Source: Paenibacillus kribbensis (lineage in GTDB: Bacteria > Bacillota > Bacilli > Paenibacillales > Paenibacillaceae). From it: a stretch of 64,000 nt of DNA. This document shows positions 26,873 to 39,056 of the stretch, piece by piece (within the stretch, counting starts at the first letter, position 1; the number at the start of each line of letters is the position of its first letter). The notes below the pieces were generated by a model that searched no databases, was not told the DNA's origin, and saw only the letters and a program-made list of their open reading frames with translations. The translations under genes were made by a program, and so were the position numbers. The DNA lies in the NCBI RefSeq assembly GCF_002240415.1, contig NZ_CP020028.1:970001-1034000 (forward strand), written 5' to 3'.

Positions 26873-26886
26873 AGAGAACGCTTCCA
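26873..26886 (-). promoter_or_regulatory. cre-like CcpA site in the IIB-IIC gap
   Basis: On the minus strand the sequence is 'tggaagcgttctct', close to the cre consensus TGWAARCGNTWNCW. It lies about 50 bases upstream of the IIC start, so catabolite repression could act inside the operon, either on an internal promoter or as a roadblock. Confidence 0.55.
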
Positions 26887-26969
26887 TTTGATGAGATCAT
26901 AATTCAATTTTTCGCGCTTCACGTGAGCCTCCTTTTCCTGGCAGGTGGGTAAGCGCCTGCCCCTGAACT

Positions 26970-27269
26970 TTACAGCTTAAGCGCGTCTCCCAGCACCTTT
27001 TCACCGTTCATCATACCGTAGTCCATCGTGTTGATAACGCTTACTTTAATGCCTTTAGGTTCATATTTTGCCTTGAAATCGTCCTCCAGGTAGCCGACCT
27101 GTGGTCCAATCAGCAGCACATCCGTCTTGTCAGCATATTCTTTAAAAGAACCTTCGGAAGTAGCTCTGATTTCAACCTCAAGGTTTTGCGCTTGTGCGGA
27201 CTTTTGCATTTTCTGTACCAACATACTTGTAGACATTCCAGCAGCACATACCAGTGTAATTTGTTTCAT
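26970..27269 (-). CDS. PTS EIIB, Lac family
   Basis: The 99-residue cytosolic protein has phospho-acceptor Cys8 in 'ITLVCAAGMSTSMLVQKMQK', the standard Lac-family EIIB P-loop. It accepts phosphate from EIIA and passes it to the incoming sugar. The start overlaps the EIIA stop by four bases (ATGA), showing translational coupling. Size and sequence resemble CelA/LicB. Confidence 0.94.
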   Translation of the reverse strand: MKQITLVCAAGMSTSMLVQKMQKSAQAQNLEVEIRATSEGSFKEYADKTDVLLIGPQVGYLEDDFKAKYEPKGIKVSVINTMDYGMMNGEKVLGDALKL

Positions 27270-27631
27270 CCGTTGTTCCCTCCGATTGAAGTGTGATCTG
27301 TGATTTCTTCATAGCGATTCACTCTGGCGTAAAGCTCAACCATATGTCCAGCCAGATCTTTAGTTGTGATGGCCGACATCAGGTGATCCTGAGCATGCAC
27401 CATTAACAGTGTGATTTCGTGGACGGTTCCGCCCGCTTCCTGTTGAATCAGCCTCGTTTGTAATTTATGCGCTTTAACCAACTCGTCTTTGCCTTCTTCA
27501 AGACGCTCTGCCGCCAGCTGTGTTTGACCTTTTTGAGCCAGAGCAATCGCTTCCATCGCCTTACTCTTGGCAACGCCCGCATTGGTTATAATTCCCATTA
27601 TGATTTCCTGATACTCATCCATCTCTTTCAC
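27266..27631 (-). CDS. PTS EIIA, Lac family
   Basis: The 121-residue protein carries the phospho-acceptor His in 'LLMVHAQDHLMSAI' (His79), characteristic of LacF/CelC trimeric EIIA. It is the first gene of the minus-strand operon and overlaps EIIB. The start 'atggatgag...' has several ATG options: 'gaggtgaaagagatggatgag' places the ribosome-binding site before an ATG at about 27622, so the protein may be three residues shorter. No RAT element was seen on this strand. Confidence 0.93.
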   Translation of the reverse strand: MKEMDEYQEIIMGIITNAGVAKSKAMEAIALAQKGQTQLAAERLEEGKDELVKAHKLQTRLIQQEAGGTVHEITLLMVHAQDHLMSAITTKDLAGHMVELYARVNRYEEITDHTSIGGNNG

Positions 27632-29484
<1,853 letters not shown>

Positions 29485-29565
29485 ACGTACAACGAGTAAT
29501 TGTACAACAAGTATACAGGATCGGATGCCCCGGATTTCCGGGGATTTCCGTTTCCGTTTCTTGGG

Positions 29566-29602
29566 TGAAAGCGTTGACAATCGATCCTCTTCGGGCTATA
29601 CT
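29566..29602 (+). promoter_or_regulatory. cre site overlapping a consensus promoter of licT
   Basis: The cre sequence 'tgaaagcgttgaca' (29566-29579) fits the CcpA consensus perfectly. Its last six bases are the -35 box TTGACA. The -10 box TATACT is at 29597-29602 after a 17-base spacer. CcpA bound here would block RNA polymerase when preferred sugars are present. Confidence 0.88.
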
Positions 29603-29624
29603 TGACGCAATTCCATCATTTTTA

Positions 29625-29710
29625 GGATTGTTACTGCGTAGCAGGCAAAACCTAAGCCACGAATAAGCAGATTTTATGGTCTTGTTTATTTGCTGCGCTT
29701 TGGTTTTTTT
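29625..29710 (+). promoter_or_regulatory. RAT antiterminator and terminator upstream of licT
   Basis: The RAT is at 29625-29655 ('ggattgttactgcgtagcag' followed by 'gcaaaacctaa'), nearly identical to Bacillus LicT/SacY-class sites. It overlaps the left arm of a terminator (aaacctaagc at 29648 pairing with gctttggttt) that ends in eight T at 29703-29710. The regulator therefore controls its own synthesis. Confidence 0.92.
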
Positions 29711-29773
29711 CTGTTTTCAAATAAAGGATGGAATAGGTGTGGCTCTTGCTGGCATATAGAACGGGGGATCGAG

Positions 29774-30604
29774 ATGAATATAGCAAAGGTCATTAACAAC
29801 AATGTAATTAGCGTCTACCAGTCCGATGGCACGGAACTCGTGGTGATGGGACGGGGGATTGCATTTAAGAAAAAGCCTGGAGACAAAGTGGACGAAACCA
29901 GAATTCAGAAGGTATTTGCTCTGAAAAACAAGCAGACGTCCGATAACTTCAAAATGCTGCTGCGCGAAGTTCCGCTTGATTTGATCGTGATCGTGGAAGA
30001 AATCATTAATGACGCCAAGCATAATCTGAACAGAAAGCTGAACGAAAATATTTATGTTTCTTTGACCGACCATATCAATTTCGCCGTGGAAAGATACCGG
30101 GAAGGATTGGAGATCAAAAACGCGTTATTGTGGGAAATCAAGCAGCTATACAAAGAAGAATTTGCAATTGGTCTGAAAACGCTGGAACAAATCAAACAAA
30201 GACTCGGTATTGAACTGCCTGTAGACGAAGCGGCTTTTATTGCGATTCACATCGTGAATGCTGAAATGAACGAAGAAGTCATTACCACCATGAGTATTAC
30301 AAAGTTTATCCAGCAGATTATCAATATCGCCAAATATCATTTTAAGGTCGATTTTGACGAGGATTCTCTGAGCTATTTCCGTTTTATTACGCATCTGAAA
30401 TTTTTCGCCCAGCGCGTATTTAAGGGGAATCACTACGAAAATAACTATGATCATTTGTACGACATGATTAAGGAAAAGCACAAGGAAGCCGCAGCCTGTA
30501 CGGAGAAAATCGGAGCTTTTGTGAAAAAAGAATACAATCACGAATTGACGAATGAAGAAAAGTTGTATCTGACTGTGCATATTGAGCGGGTGGTGAACAG
30601 ATAA
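29774..30604 (+). CDS. licT: BglG/LicT-family transcriptional antiterminator
   Basis: The 276-residue protein has an RNA-binding CAT domain (about 1-55: 'MNIAKVINNNVISVYQSDGT', 'GRGIAFKKKPGD') and two PTS-regulation domains. Conserved His residues are seen in 'LTDHINFAVERYREGL' and 'AFIAIHIVNAE' (PRD1) and in 'FITHLKFFAQRVF' and 'LTVHIERVV' (PRD2). Phosphorylation by BglP and HPr would switch its activity. The ATG at 29774 has GGGGGATCGAG upstream; the frame is open to 29690. It should act on the three RAT elements found here. Confidence 0.95.
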   Translation: MNIAKVINNNVISVYQSDGTELVVMGRGIAFKKKPGDKVDETRIQKVFALKNKQTSDNFKMLLREVPLDLIVIVEEIINDAKHNLNRKLNENIYVSLTDHINFAVERYREGLEIKNALLWEIKQLYKEEFAIGLKTLEQIKQRLGIELPVDEAAFIAIHIVNAEMNEEVITTMSITKFIQQIINIAKYHFKVDFDEDSLSYFRFITHLKFFAQRVFKGNHYENNYDHLYDMIKEKHKEAAACTEKIGAFVKKEYNHELTNEEKLYLTVHIERVVNR

Positions 30605-30656
30605 GCCGAGCTTTTTCAACGAAAATGAATCAAGAATATACGCTTAAATGTTTTTG

Positions 30657-30686
30657 TTGACAAATATGTAAGATTAATTATATTAT
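30657..30686 (+). promoter_or_regulatory. Promoter upstream of bglP
   Basis: The -35 TTGACA (30657-30662) and -10 TATTAT (30681-30686) are separated by 18 bases. It gives bglP its own transcription start after licT. Confidence 0.7.
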
Positions 30687-30718
30687 GAGAGCAACAGGAA
30701 TTTAATAAGTTTTAACTG

Positions 30719-30807
30719 GGATTGTTACTGGTTATGCAGGCAAAACCTAAGTCATGAAAAATCGCGGGACACCCATTGCCCACTATTTTTCAAGGCTTAG
30801 GTTTTTT
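30719..30807 (+). promoter_or_regulatory. RAT antiterminator and terminator upstream of bglP
   Basis: The RAT at 30719-30750 ('ggattgttactggttatgca' then 'ggcaaaacctaa') overlaps the left arm of a terminator. The arms aaacctaag and cttaggttt are at about 30743 and 30796, and end in six T. It is almost the same as the licT leader in sequence and geometry. Confidence 0.92.
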
Positions 30808-30836
30808 GTGTGCCTAAATATGTAAAATGCCCTTAG

Positions 30837-32744
<1,908 letters not shown>

Positions 32745-32757
32745 ATGTCTTAAGGAC

Positions 32758-32800
32758 AAAGCTCTGATGATCCACATTCTGGATCATCAGAGCTTTTTTG
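32758..32800 (+). terminator. Terminator after bglP
   Basis: The perfect stem aaagctctgatgatcc/ggatcatcagagcttt has a 7-base loop and six T. Confidence 0.93.
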
Positions 32801-32834
32801 TCGTCATTTATGTAGCCGATAAGTCCATCTGTAA

Positions 32835-32888
32835 TTGACAATATGTCAATTAAATTAACTTGTATGGTGATACAATCTAATCTATAAT
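32835..32888 (+). promoter_or_regulatory. Promoter and palindrome upstream of the alanine symporter
   Basis: The -35-like TTGTAT (32860-32865) and perfect -10 TATAAT (32883-32888) have a 17-base spacer. Just upstream is the palindrome 'ttgacaatatgtcaa' (32835-32849), a possible operator. Confidence 0.6.
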
Positions 32889-32962
32889 TTTTTTGTAATT
32901 ATGCAAATTTACCGGAAAAATAGACCAGAAATTTATTGACTGATCAGGGGGAAAGGCAAGGA

Positions 32963-34453
32963 ATGTTAGAGAAATGGGCAGAAGCAGTGAATGGCATCAT
33001 CTGGAGTAATCCGGTGGTATATGTCTGTTTGGGCGTGGGCTTGTTATTTTCCATAATGACACGATTCCTGCAAATCAGGCATCTTAAAGAGATGATTCGC
33101 TTGGTATTTAAAGGGAAAAGCTCTGAGGCAGGTGTATCCTCCTTTCAGGCTTTTACAATGGCGCTATCAGGGCGTGTAGGGACGGGGAATATAGCAGGTA
33201 TTGCCTTGGCTGTCGGCATGGGCGGACCGGGGGCGATATTTTGGATGTGGGTCATGGCTTTTATCGGGTCAGCTACGGCTTTTGTTGAATCCACACTGGC
33301 TCAGGTATATAAGGTAAAGCGCGATGGTTTGTACCGGGGTGGCCCTGCCTTTTATATTGAAAAAGGAACGGGGCTAAAATGGTTTGCTGTTATTTTTGCG
33401 GTTGTCGCACTGGTAGCTATGTGTTTGTTACTGCCGGGAACCCAGTCAAATTCCATTGCTGTAGCTTTCCACAGTTCGTTTGGGATAGATATGAAGGTTT
33501 CAGGGATTTTAGTTGTCGTTTTACTGGCACTTATTATCTTTGGCGGGGTAAAAAGAATTGCCAAGGTCGCTGAGGTGGTCATTCCTTTTATGGCCCTTGG
33601 CTACATTCTCGTCTCTTTCTATATTATGATGACGAATATCACTGCACTCCCGGGTGTAATCTCACTCATTTTCCGCAGTGCCTTTGGTATGGATTCCGTG
33701 TTCGGCGGCATGGTAGGAACAGCGATTGCTTGGGGCGTAAAGCGCGGGATTTACTCCAACGAAGCCGGACAAGGCTCCGGTGCGCATCCGGCTGCCGCTG
33801 CTGAAGTATCTCACCCGGCCAAGCAGGGGCTGGTTCAGGCATTTTCCGTATACGTAGATACCTTCTTGGTCTGTACGTCTACGGCTTTCATGGTTCTGTT
33901 CACAGGCATGTATAACGTGAAGGGACCTGGTGGCGATTATATTGTACACAATCTCCCTGGCGTCGAAGAAGGAACCCAATATACGCAGGCTGCTATAGAG
34001 TCGGTGTTTCCGGGCTTCGGCTCCAGTCTGCTGGCGATTACATTGTTCTTTTTCGCATTTACGACCATCATCGCTTATTACTACATTGCAGAAACGAATA
34101 TGGCCTATCTCGTTGCGGACCACAAAGCCAAATGGCCCATGTTCGTCCTAAAACTGGTTATTCTGGGCTCGACGTTCTACGGAACGGTAGTCAAGGAATC
34201 AGCGTTGGCGTGGACCTTGGGGGATATGGGTGTCGGCATTATGCTCTGGGTGAATCTAATCGCCATGATTCTGCTGGCCAAGCCTGCCTTTCGCGTGCTT
34301 AAGGATTACGAACGGCAGCGAAAGCATGGGCTGGATCCGGTATTCGACCCGGAGAAGGTGGGGATTCCCAATGCCGAGTATTGGTCCAAGGAATACCGCC
34401 AGCCTGCTGATGAGCTAACGATCACCGTTGAACCGGGCAAGCTTCAAGTCTAG
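32963..34453 (+). CDS. AGCS-family sodium/alanine symporter
   Basis: The 496-residue membrane protein has about eleven helices. It contains the AGCS signatures 'FTMALSGRVGTGNIAGIALA', 'GGPGAIFWMWVMAFIG' and 'GIYSNEAGQGSGAHPAAAAE'. It should import alanine, glycine or glutamine with Na+ (AlsT/YrbD type). The ATG at 32963 has AAGGCAAGGA upstream; a TTG at 32936 in the same frame is less likely. It has its own promoter and is monocistronic. Confidence 0.92.
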   Translation: MLEKWAEAVNGIIWSNPVVYVCLGVGLLFSIMTRFLQIRHLKEMIRLVFKGKSSEAGVSSFQAFTMALSGRVGTGNIAGIALAVGMGGPGAIFWMWVMAFIGSATAFVESTLAQVYKVKRDGLYRGGPAFYIEKGTGLKWFAVIFAVVALVAMCLLLPGTQSNSIAVAFHSSFGIDMKVSGILVVVLLALIIFGGVKRIAKVAEVVIPFMALGYILVSFYIMMTNITALPGVISLIFRSAFGMDSVFGGMVGTAIAWGVKRGIYSNEAGQGSGAHPAAAAEVSHPAKQGLVQAFSVYVDTFLVCTSTAFMVLFTGMYNVKGPGGDYIVHNLPGVEEGTQYTQAAIESVFPGFGSSLLAITLFFFAFTTIIAYYYIAETNMAYLVADHKAKWPMFVLKLVILGSTFYGTVVKESALAWTLGDMGVGIMLWVNLIAMILLAKPAFRVLKDYERQRKHGLDPVFDPEKVGIPNAEYWSKEYRQPADELTITVEPGKLQV

Positions 34454-34614
34454 GAAGATGATAGATAAGCAAGATCAAAGGTGGCCCCATTGGAGTCATC
34501 TTTTTTTCGTTATCTTGCCTTTACATTCCAAGAGGGGTACATACGTTCACTATTTGGTTTATAATTTAGACATAGACATGTGGGAGGCCGCATTGTACAA
34601 GAGAGGTGATTAGA

Positions 34615-35220
34615 ATGGAAACATCTGATTTGTCTATAACTGATGACATGTGGAGAGCTATTGTGGAAAATGACAAGTCTTATGACGGCGTTTTTTGGTA
34701 CGCTGTAAAGACAACAGGCATATTTTGTCGCCCCTCCTGCAAATCCCGTCCTCCGAAGAAAGAAAACATTCGTGTATTTAAAACAGCAGAGCAGGCTTTG
34801 GCAGAGCAATTTCGTCCATGCAAAAGGTGCAAACCGACAGGACAGCATTTGCCTGATCATGAATGGATGGCATGGGTTACAGAATATGTGAATTCTCACT
34901 ATATGGAAGACCTATCATTGCACATTCTTGCTGAAATAAGTCATGGAAGCCCGTACCATTTACATCGCACCTTCAAGCGGATCATGCATATAACCCCGAT
35001 GGAATATATTCAACAAACCCGATTGGCGCAAGCCAGGAAACAGCTGATTGGCTCGGATAAGTCGGTGGCGGAAGTGGGGAAGAGCGTAGGTTTGTCCAAT
35101 ACTCCTTACTTTATTACGTTATTTAAAAAGAATATGGGCTGCACTCCGTTGCAATATCGTCAGCTCAAATCCCAGGAAGCACAAAATGGAGGTATACAGC
35201 ATGGAAAATCAAACGAATAA
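34615..35220 (+). CDS. adaA: AdaA: methylphosphotriester-DNA methyltransferase and AraC-type activator
   Basis: The 201-residue protein has an N-terminal Ada zinc domain with four Cys (C38, C42 in 'IFCRPSCKSRPPKK'; C69, C72 in 'RPCKRCKPTG'). C38 is the expected methyl acceptor. A C-terminal AraC helix-turn-helix follows ('EDLSLHILAEISHGSPYHLH', 'GLSNTPYFITLFKK'). After taking a methyl group from a DNA phosphotriester it becomes an activator of the adaptive response. GAGAGGTG precedes the ATG at 34615. It starts a five-gene repair operon and overlaps the next gene by 20 bases. Confidence 0.95.
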   Translation: METSDLSITDDMWRAIVENDKSYDGVFWYAVKTTGIFCRPSCKSRPPKKENIRVFKTAEQALAEQFRPCKRCKPTGQHLPDHEWMAWVTEYVNSHYMEDLSLHILAEISHGSPYHLHRTFKRIMHITPMEYIQQTRLAQARKQLIGSDKSVAEVGKSVGLSNTPYFITLFKKNMGCTPLQYRQLKSQEAQNGGIQHGKSNE

Positions 35221-35719
35221 GACGATCTATTGGTCATTGTTGACCCATAAGGATTGGAATTTATATATTGCAGCCACATCTAAAGGACTATGTTATGTAG
35301 GCTCGCCCAATCAACCTGTAGCGGAATTGATTTCATGGGTAGGGAATCGGTTTCCCGGCAGTTCTGTAGTTGAAGAGGCTACGTTCTTACAGCCCTATGC
35401 CAAGGAGCTGATTGAATATTTTCAAGGAGAACGAACAAATTTTACCATTCAGTTTGACTTTCAAGGAACTGTGTTCCAAATGGCGGTGTGGAGCGCGCTA
35501 TGTGACATTCCGTATGGGGAAACACAATCCTACTCAGATATTGCCCATGCTATACAAAAGCCTGCATCTGTACGTGCGGTGGGAGCTGCGATCGGTGCTA
35601 ATCCGATTTTGATTACCATTCCATGTCACCGGGTTATCGGCAAAAATGGGGCTTTGACCGGATATCGTGGCGGTTTGGATATGAAAGTAAAGCTCTTGCA
35701 GCTCGAACGAGGCGAATGA
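35201..35719 (+). CDS. adaB: O6-methylguanine-DNA methyltransferase (AdaB/Ogt)
   Basis: The 172-residue suicide protein accepts the methyl group from O6-methylguanine on the Cys of 'ILITIPCHRVIGKNGALTGY'. The helix-turn-helix 'YSDIAHAIQKPASVRAVGAA' includes the Arg finger. The ATG at 35201 has GGAGG eight bases upstream and lies inside the end of adaA; the frame is open further to 35186. The stop overlaps the next start. Confidence 0.94.
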   Translation: MENQTNKTIYWSLLTHKDWNLYIAATSKGLCYVGSPNQPVAELISWVGNRFPGSSVVEEATFLQPYAKELIEYFQGERTNFTIQFDFQGTVFQMAVWSALCDIPYGETQSYSDIAHAIQKPASVRAVGAAIGANPILITIPCHRVIGKNGALTGYRGGLDMKVKLLQLERGE

Positions 35720-36537
35720 TGAAAAATGAGTATTTTTACAAAAATCCCAAAACTCTTCTGAATAAAGGGACAGGCTTCCTGTCAGGGTATACACACTCGT
35801 TGAACCCATATACAGGCTGTACCTTTGGCTGCTCATATTGCTATGTGCGTCAATTGCCAGTCTCTACGTTCCGGAAGGAAGCTTGGGGGACATGGGTAGA
35901 TATCAAAAATCAGGCGGCAGATATTCTTCGCAAGGAGCTTCGCAGGGCCAAATCAAAAGGCAAAGTCACGATTTTTATGTCGTCCAGCACGGACCCTTAT
36001 CAGCCTATTGAGTACAAGGAAGAGGTGACCCGTTCATTACTGGAAGTGATGCTGGAAGATCCGCCGGATTTTCTGTTGGTGCAGACGCGCAGTCCTCTTG
36101 TACGACGGGATGCTGACTTACTGCTCCGATTAGAGGACCGCGTACGGGTGAGTATGACGATCGAAACAGATCGCGAGGATATCCGCAAGCATTTCACACC
36201 GGATGCGCCTCCCATTCAGGCCCGTTTCAAAACACTCCAACTGTTAAAAGAGGCAGGAGTACCAGCGCAGGCCACCATCGCTCCCATACTTCCAAGCAGC
36301 GAACATTTTGCCGACAAGCTTTGGCCTCTGGTCAACCGTGTCTGTATTGATGATTATTTTATGGGGGACGGCAGTGGAGGAAGGCGGACACGAAGCTTGA
36401 ATATCGGTGCGCTATATGAGTCGTTGGGGCTGGAAGATTGGTATCACCCAACTGCTTACAAAATGGTTTATGAGCGTTTCCTTCATGTTTTTCCTGAAGA
36501 ACAGCTCCATATGAGCAAGGAAGGATTTTTACCCTGA
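35719..36537 (+). CDS. SPL-like radical SAM protein
   Basis: The 272-residue protein carries the radical SAM 4Fe-4S motif CxxxCxxC at C34, C38 and C41 ('NPYTGCTFGCSYCYVRQ'). It continues with 'FMSSSTDPYQPIEYKEEVTR', typical of the SplB-related COG1533 group. True spore photoproduct lyase is about 340 residues and has an extra conserved Cys near the C-terminus, which I do not see. It starts at the adaB stop (ATGA-type junction), so it is part of the alkylation-repair operon. Its substrate is unknown; a DNA-lesion role is an inference from context. Confidence 0.85.
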   Translation: MKNEYFYKNPKTLLNKGTGFLSGYTHSLNPYTGCTFGCSYCYVRQLPVSTFRKEAWGTWVDIKNQAADILRKELRRAKSKGKVTIFMSSSTDPYQPIEYKEEVTRSLLEVMLEDPPDFLLVQTRSPLVRRDADLLLRLEDRVRVSMTIETDREDIRKHFTPDAPPIQARFKTLQLLKEAGVPAQATIAPILPSSEHFADKLWPLVNRVCIDDYFMGDGSGGRRTRSLNIGALYESLGLEDWYHPTAYKMVYERFLHVFPEEQLHMSKEGFLP

Positions 36538-36560
36538 TTTGGGTTGAAGAGGGGGAGCTA

Positions 36561-37178
36561 ATGCAAACTGTAATCACCAAAAACTTTGACTATGGGGAAA
36601 AGGAAATCCATTATCTGAAAAACGCAGATGCCGTACTTGGCGCAGCTATATCGCAAATGGGCAGAGTAGAACGGGTAATCATTCCGGATCTGTTCGCGGC
36701 GCTTGTTCATGCCATAGTTGGACAGCTTATCTCTGCCAAGGCGGTTGAAACCATATGGGCTAGAATGCAGGAGAAGTTAGGTGCGATGACTCCACAAAAT
36801 ATTGCTATCCAGGCGGCCGAGCATATTCAAAGCTGTGGCATTACCATGAAAAAGGCCGTATGTATCCTGAACATAGCCCAAACGATAGAACAGGGCTTGC
36901 TGGATTTACAGGAATTATATGAACTCTCCGATCCGCAGGTGATCCAAAAACTGTCCTCACTGCAGGGGATAGGCCCTTGGACGGCTGAAATGATGTTGAT
37001 TAATTGTATGGAGCGTCCAGATGTCGTCAGTTGGGGCGATATCGCTATTCGGCGGGGAATGATGAAGCTATATAATCTGGATACGCTTACCAGGAAGCAG
37101 TTCGAGGAGTATAGAAGAGCCTATTCGCCCTATGGATCGGTCGCCTCGATTTATTTGTGGAGCATTTCATTTCGTTAG
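36561..37178 (+). CDS. alkA: DNA-3-methyladenine glycosylase II (AlkA-like)
   Basis: The 205-residue HhH-GPD protein removes alkylated purines from DNA. The helix-hairpin-helix is 'LSSLQGIGPWTAEMMLIN', and the catalytic Asp follows in 'DVVSWGDIAIRRGMMKLYN'. An early 'ALVHAIVGQLISAKAVETIW' is typical of the family. It lacks the N-terminal TBP-like domain of E. coli AlkA, like many Gram-positive homologues. GAGGGGGAG precedes the ATG. It lies 23 bases after the radical SAM gene. Confidence 0.92.
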   Translation: MQTVITKNFDYGEKEIHYLKNADAVLGAAISQMGRVERVIIPDLFAALVHAIVGQLISAKAVETIWARMQEKLGAMTPQNIAIQAAEHIQSCGITMKKAVCILNIAQTIEQGLLDLQELYELSDPQVIQKLSSLQGIGPWTAEMMLINCMERPDVVSWGDIAIRRGMMKLYNLDTLTRKQFEEYRRAYSPYGSVASIYLWSISFR

Positions 37179-37202
37179 TTAAGGATCAGGGAGTGGAGAT
37201 GA

Positions 37203-37892
37203 TTGGAAAAAACAATTAGAGAACAAATACTGTCGAGCGTGGATACGGACTTTCAGAAGTTCACGGCTGCATTGCTTCCGACCATTGATAATGTACTAGG
37301 CGTACGTCTTCCGGTATTGCGCAAGCTGGCTCAGGATATTGCCAAAGGAGATTGGCGTTTCTATCTCGAAACTGCTGAAAGTGATTACTTCGAGGAAGTG
37401 ATGCTGCAGGGCATGGTTATTGGCTATGTGAAAATGGATATAGATGAAGCGTTAAGTTATGTCACCAAATTTGTGCCTAAAATTGATAATTGGTCCGTAT
37501 GCGACAGCTTTTGTGCCGGATTGAAGTTTACGAAAAATCATAAGGAACGGGTGTGGGAGTTTATACAGCCCTATCTATTCTCCAAAAAAGAATATGAAAT
37601 TCGGTTTGGCGTGGTTATGCTTCTCAATTTTTATATTGAGGAACCGTATATTAATCAGGTGCTTGAATTACTGGATCAGACTCATCGTGAGGATTACTAT
37701 GTACAAATGGCGGTAGCATGGGCGATATCCATCTGCTATATCAAGCTGCCGGAGATTACGATGCATTACTTGCAGAACAGTACGCTGGACGATTTTACGT
37801 TCAATAAAGCTCTGCAAAAGATCATCGAATCATACCGGGTGGATCAGGCAACAAAAACAATCATGCGCAGTATGAAGCGAAAAAGAAAATAG
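37203..37892 (+). CDS. alkD: AlkD-like DNA alkylation-repair glycosylase
   Basis: The 229-residue all-helical protein matches the HEAT-like-repeat AlkD family. It shows the characteristic 'VRLPVLRKLAQDIAKGDWRF', 'MVIGYVKMD' and 'KIDNWSVCDSFC' segments; Asp and Trp of the latter line the lesion pocket in characterised members. It excises bulky or positively charged alkyl purines without base flipping. The start is TTG at 37203, after GGAG. It is the last gene of the ada operon, 24 bases after alkA. Confidence 0.92.
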   Translation: MEKTIREQILSSVDTDFQKFTAALLPTIDNVLGVRLPVLRKLAQDIAKGDWRFYLETAESDYFEEVMLQGMVIGYVKMDIDEALSYVTKFVPKIDNWSVCDSFCAGLKFTKNHKERVWEFIQPYLFSKKEYEIRFGVVMLLNFYIEEPYINQVLELLDQTHREDYYVQMAVAWAISICYIKLPEITMHYLQNSTLDDFTFNKALQKIIESYRVDQATKTIMRSMKRKRK

Positions 37893-37999
37893 GATTGGCT
37901 GCTTATTTAAGGATAGGATCAGCAGTCGGGTACGCACTTTGCTTTTTTTGGAATCCAATAATAAAATGGAAGTAACTTTCGAAAAGGAGATGACGTGAA

Positions 38000-38932
38000 T
38001 TGGCAGAGCAAGTGCGTATTGGCAAAACAGATTTATATGTAAAACCAATCGGTTTGGGTGCAAATGCGGTAGGAGGACATAATCTTTTTTCTGGTTTGAA
38101 CGATGAAACGGGCAAAGAGGTCGTTCGCACAGCTTTGGATAACGGCATCAATTTTCTGGATACGGCTTTTATTTACGGACCTGAGCACTCTGAACGGTTG
38201 ATTGGCGAGGTGTTGAAAGAACGAGGCAAACGTGATGAAGCCGTGATCGCAACCAAGGGAGCACACAAATTTGTGAACGGAGAGGTTGTTTTTGACAACT
38301 CGCCGGCATTTTTGCGTGACTCTGTCGAATCCAGTCTGAAAAGATTGCAAACGGATACTATTGATTTGTTTTACATTCATTTCCCGGATGAAGCAACGCC
38401 GAAGGCAGAAGCAGTCGGAGAACTGAAGAAGCTCAAGGACGAGGGTAAGATTAAAGCGATTGGCGTATCCAATTTCTCCATTGAACAGTTGAAGGATGCG
38501 AATAGCGACGGCTATGTGGATGTGCTTCAATCCGAATATAATTTACTCCAACGGGAAGCGGAAAAGGAACTGCTGCCTTACACCAAGGCGAATGGCATTT
38601 CATTTGTGCCTTATTTCCCGCTGGCAGCCGGGTTGCTGGGCGGAAAATATACGAAGGATACAACCTTCACGGACATCAGAGCCAAAAATCCGCTGTTCCA
38701 GGGAGAAACATTTGCCCGCAATCTGGAAAAGGTGGAGCAGGTGCGGCAGATTGCCAATGCATTGAATGCTGAGGTAGCTCATGTTGTGCTCGCATGGTAT
38801 TTGACACGCGACTCGATTGATGCGCTCATTCCAGGGGCGAAAAAACCGGAGCAGGTGCTGGAGAATTTGAAAACGCTGAATGTTCAGCTGAGTCAGGCGG
38901 AGATCGACAAGATTGACCGCATTTTCAAATGA
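38000..38932 (+). CDS. Aldo/keto reductase
   Basis: The 310-residue TIM-barrel oxidoreductase has the family signatures '[20 protein letters not shown]' (Asp and Tyr of the catalytic tetrad), 'VIATKGAH' (Lys) and '[12 protein letters not shown]' (His), and a C-terminal NADPH segment '[14 protein letters not shown]'. It resembles B. subtilis YcsN/IolS/YhdN-type general stress reductases. The start is TTG at 38000 with AAAGGAG upstream. It is monocistronic. Confidence 0.93.
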   Translation: MAEQVRIGKTDLYVKPIGLGANAVGGHNLFSGLNDETGKEVVRTALDNGINFLDTAFIYGPEHSERLIGEVLKERGKRDEAVIATKGAHKFVNGEVVFDNSPAFLRDSVESSLKRLQTDTIDLFYIHFPDEATPKAEAVGELKKLKDEGKIKAIGVSNFSIEQLKDANSDGYVDVLQSEYNLLQREAEKELLPYTKANGISFVPYFPLAAGLLGGKYTKDTTFTDIRAKNPLFQGETFARNLEKVEQVRQIANALNAEVAHVVLAWYLTRDSIDALIPGAKKPEQVLENLKTLNVQLSQAEIDKIDRIFK

Positions 38933-39056
38933 TAAGATAGAGCTTGATTTGAAATTATATTTTTTCTATCAACAGGAGCTGCCGGACGGGCGGCTTCTTT
39001 TTCGTGTATCCCTCGCATATTCTTGTAGGGTAAGTTCATCGCTGCGGGGGGATCGG

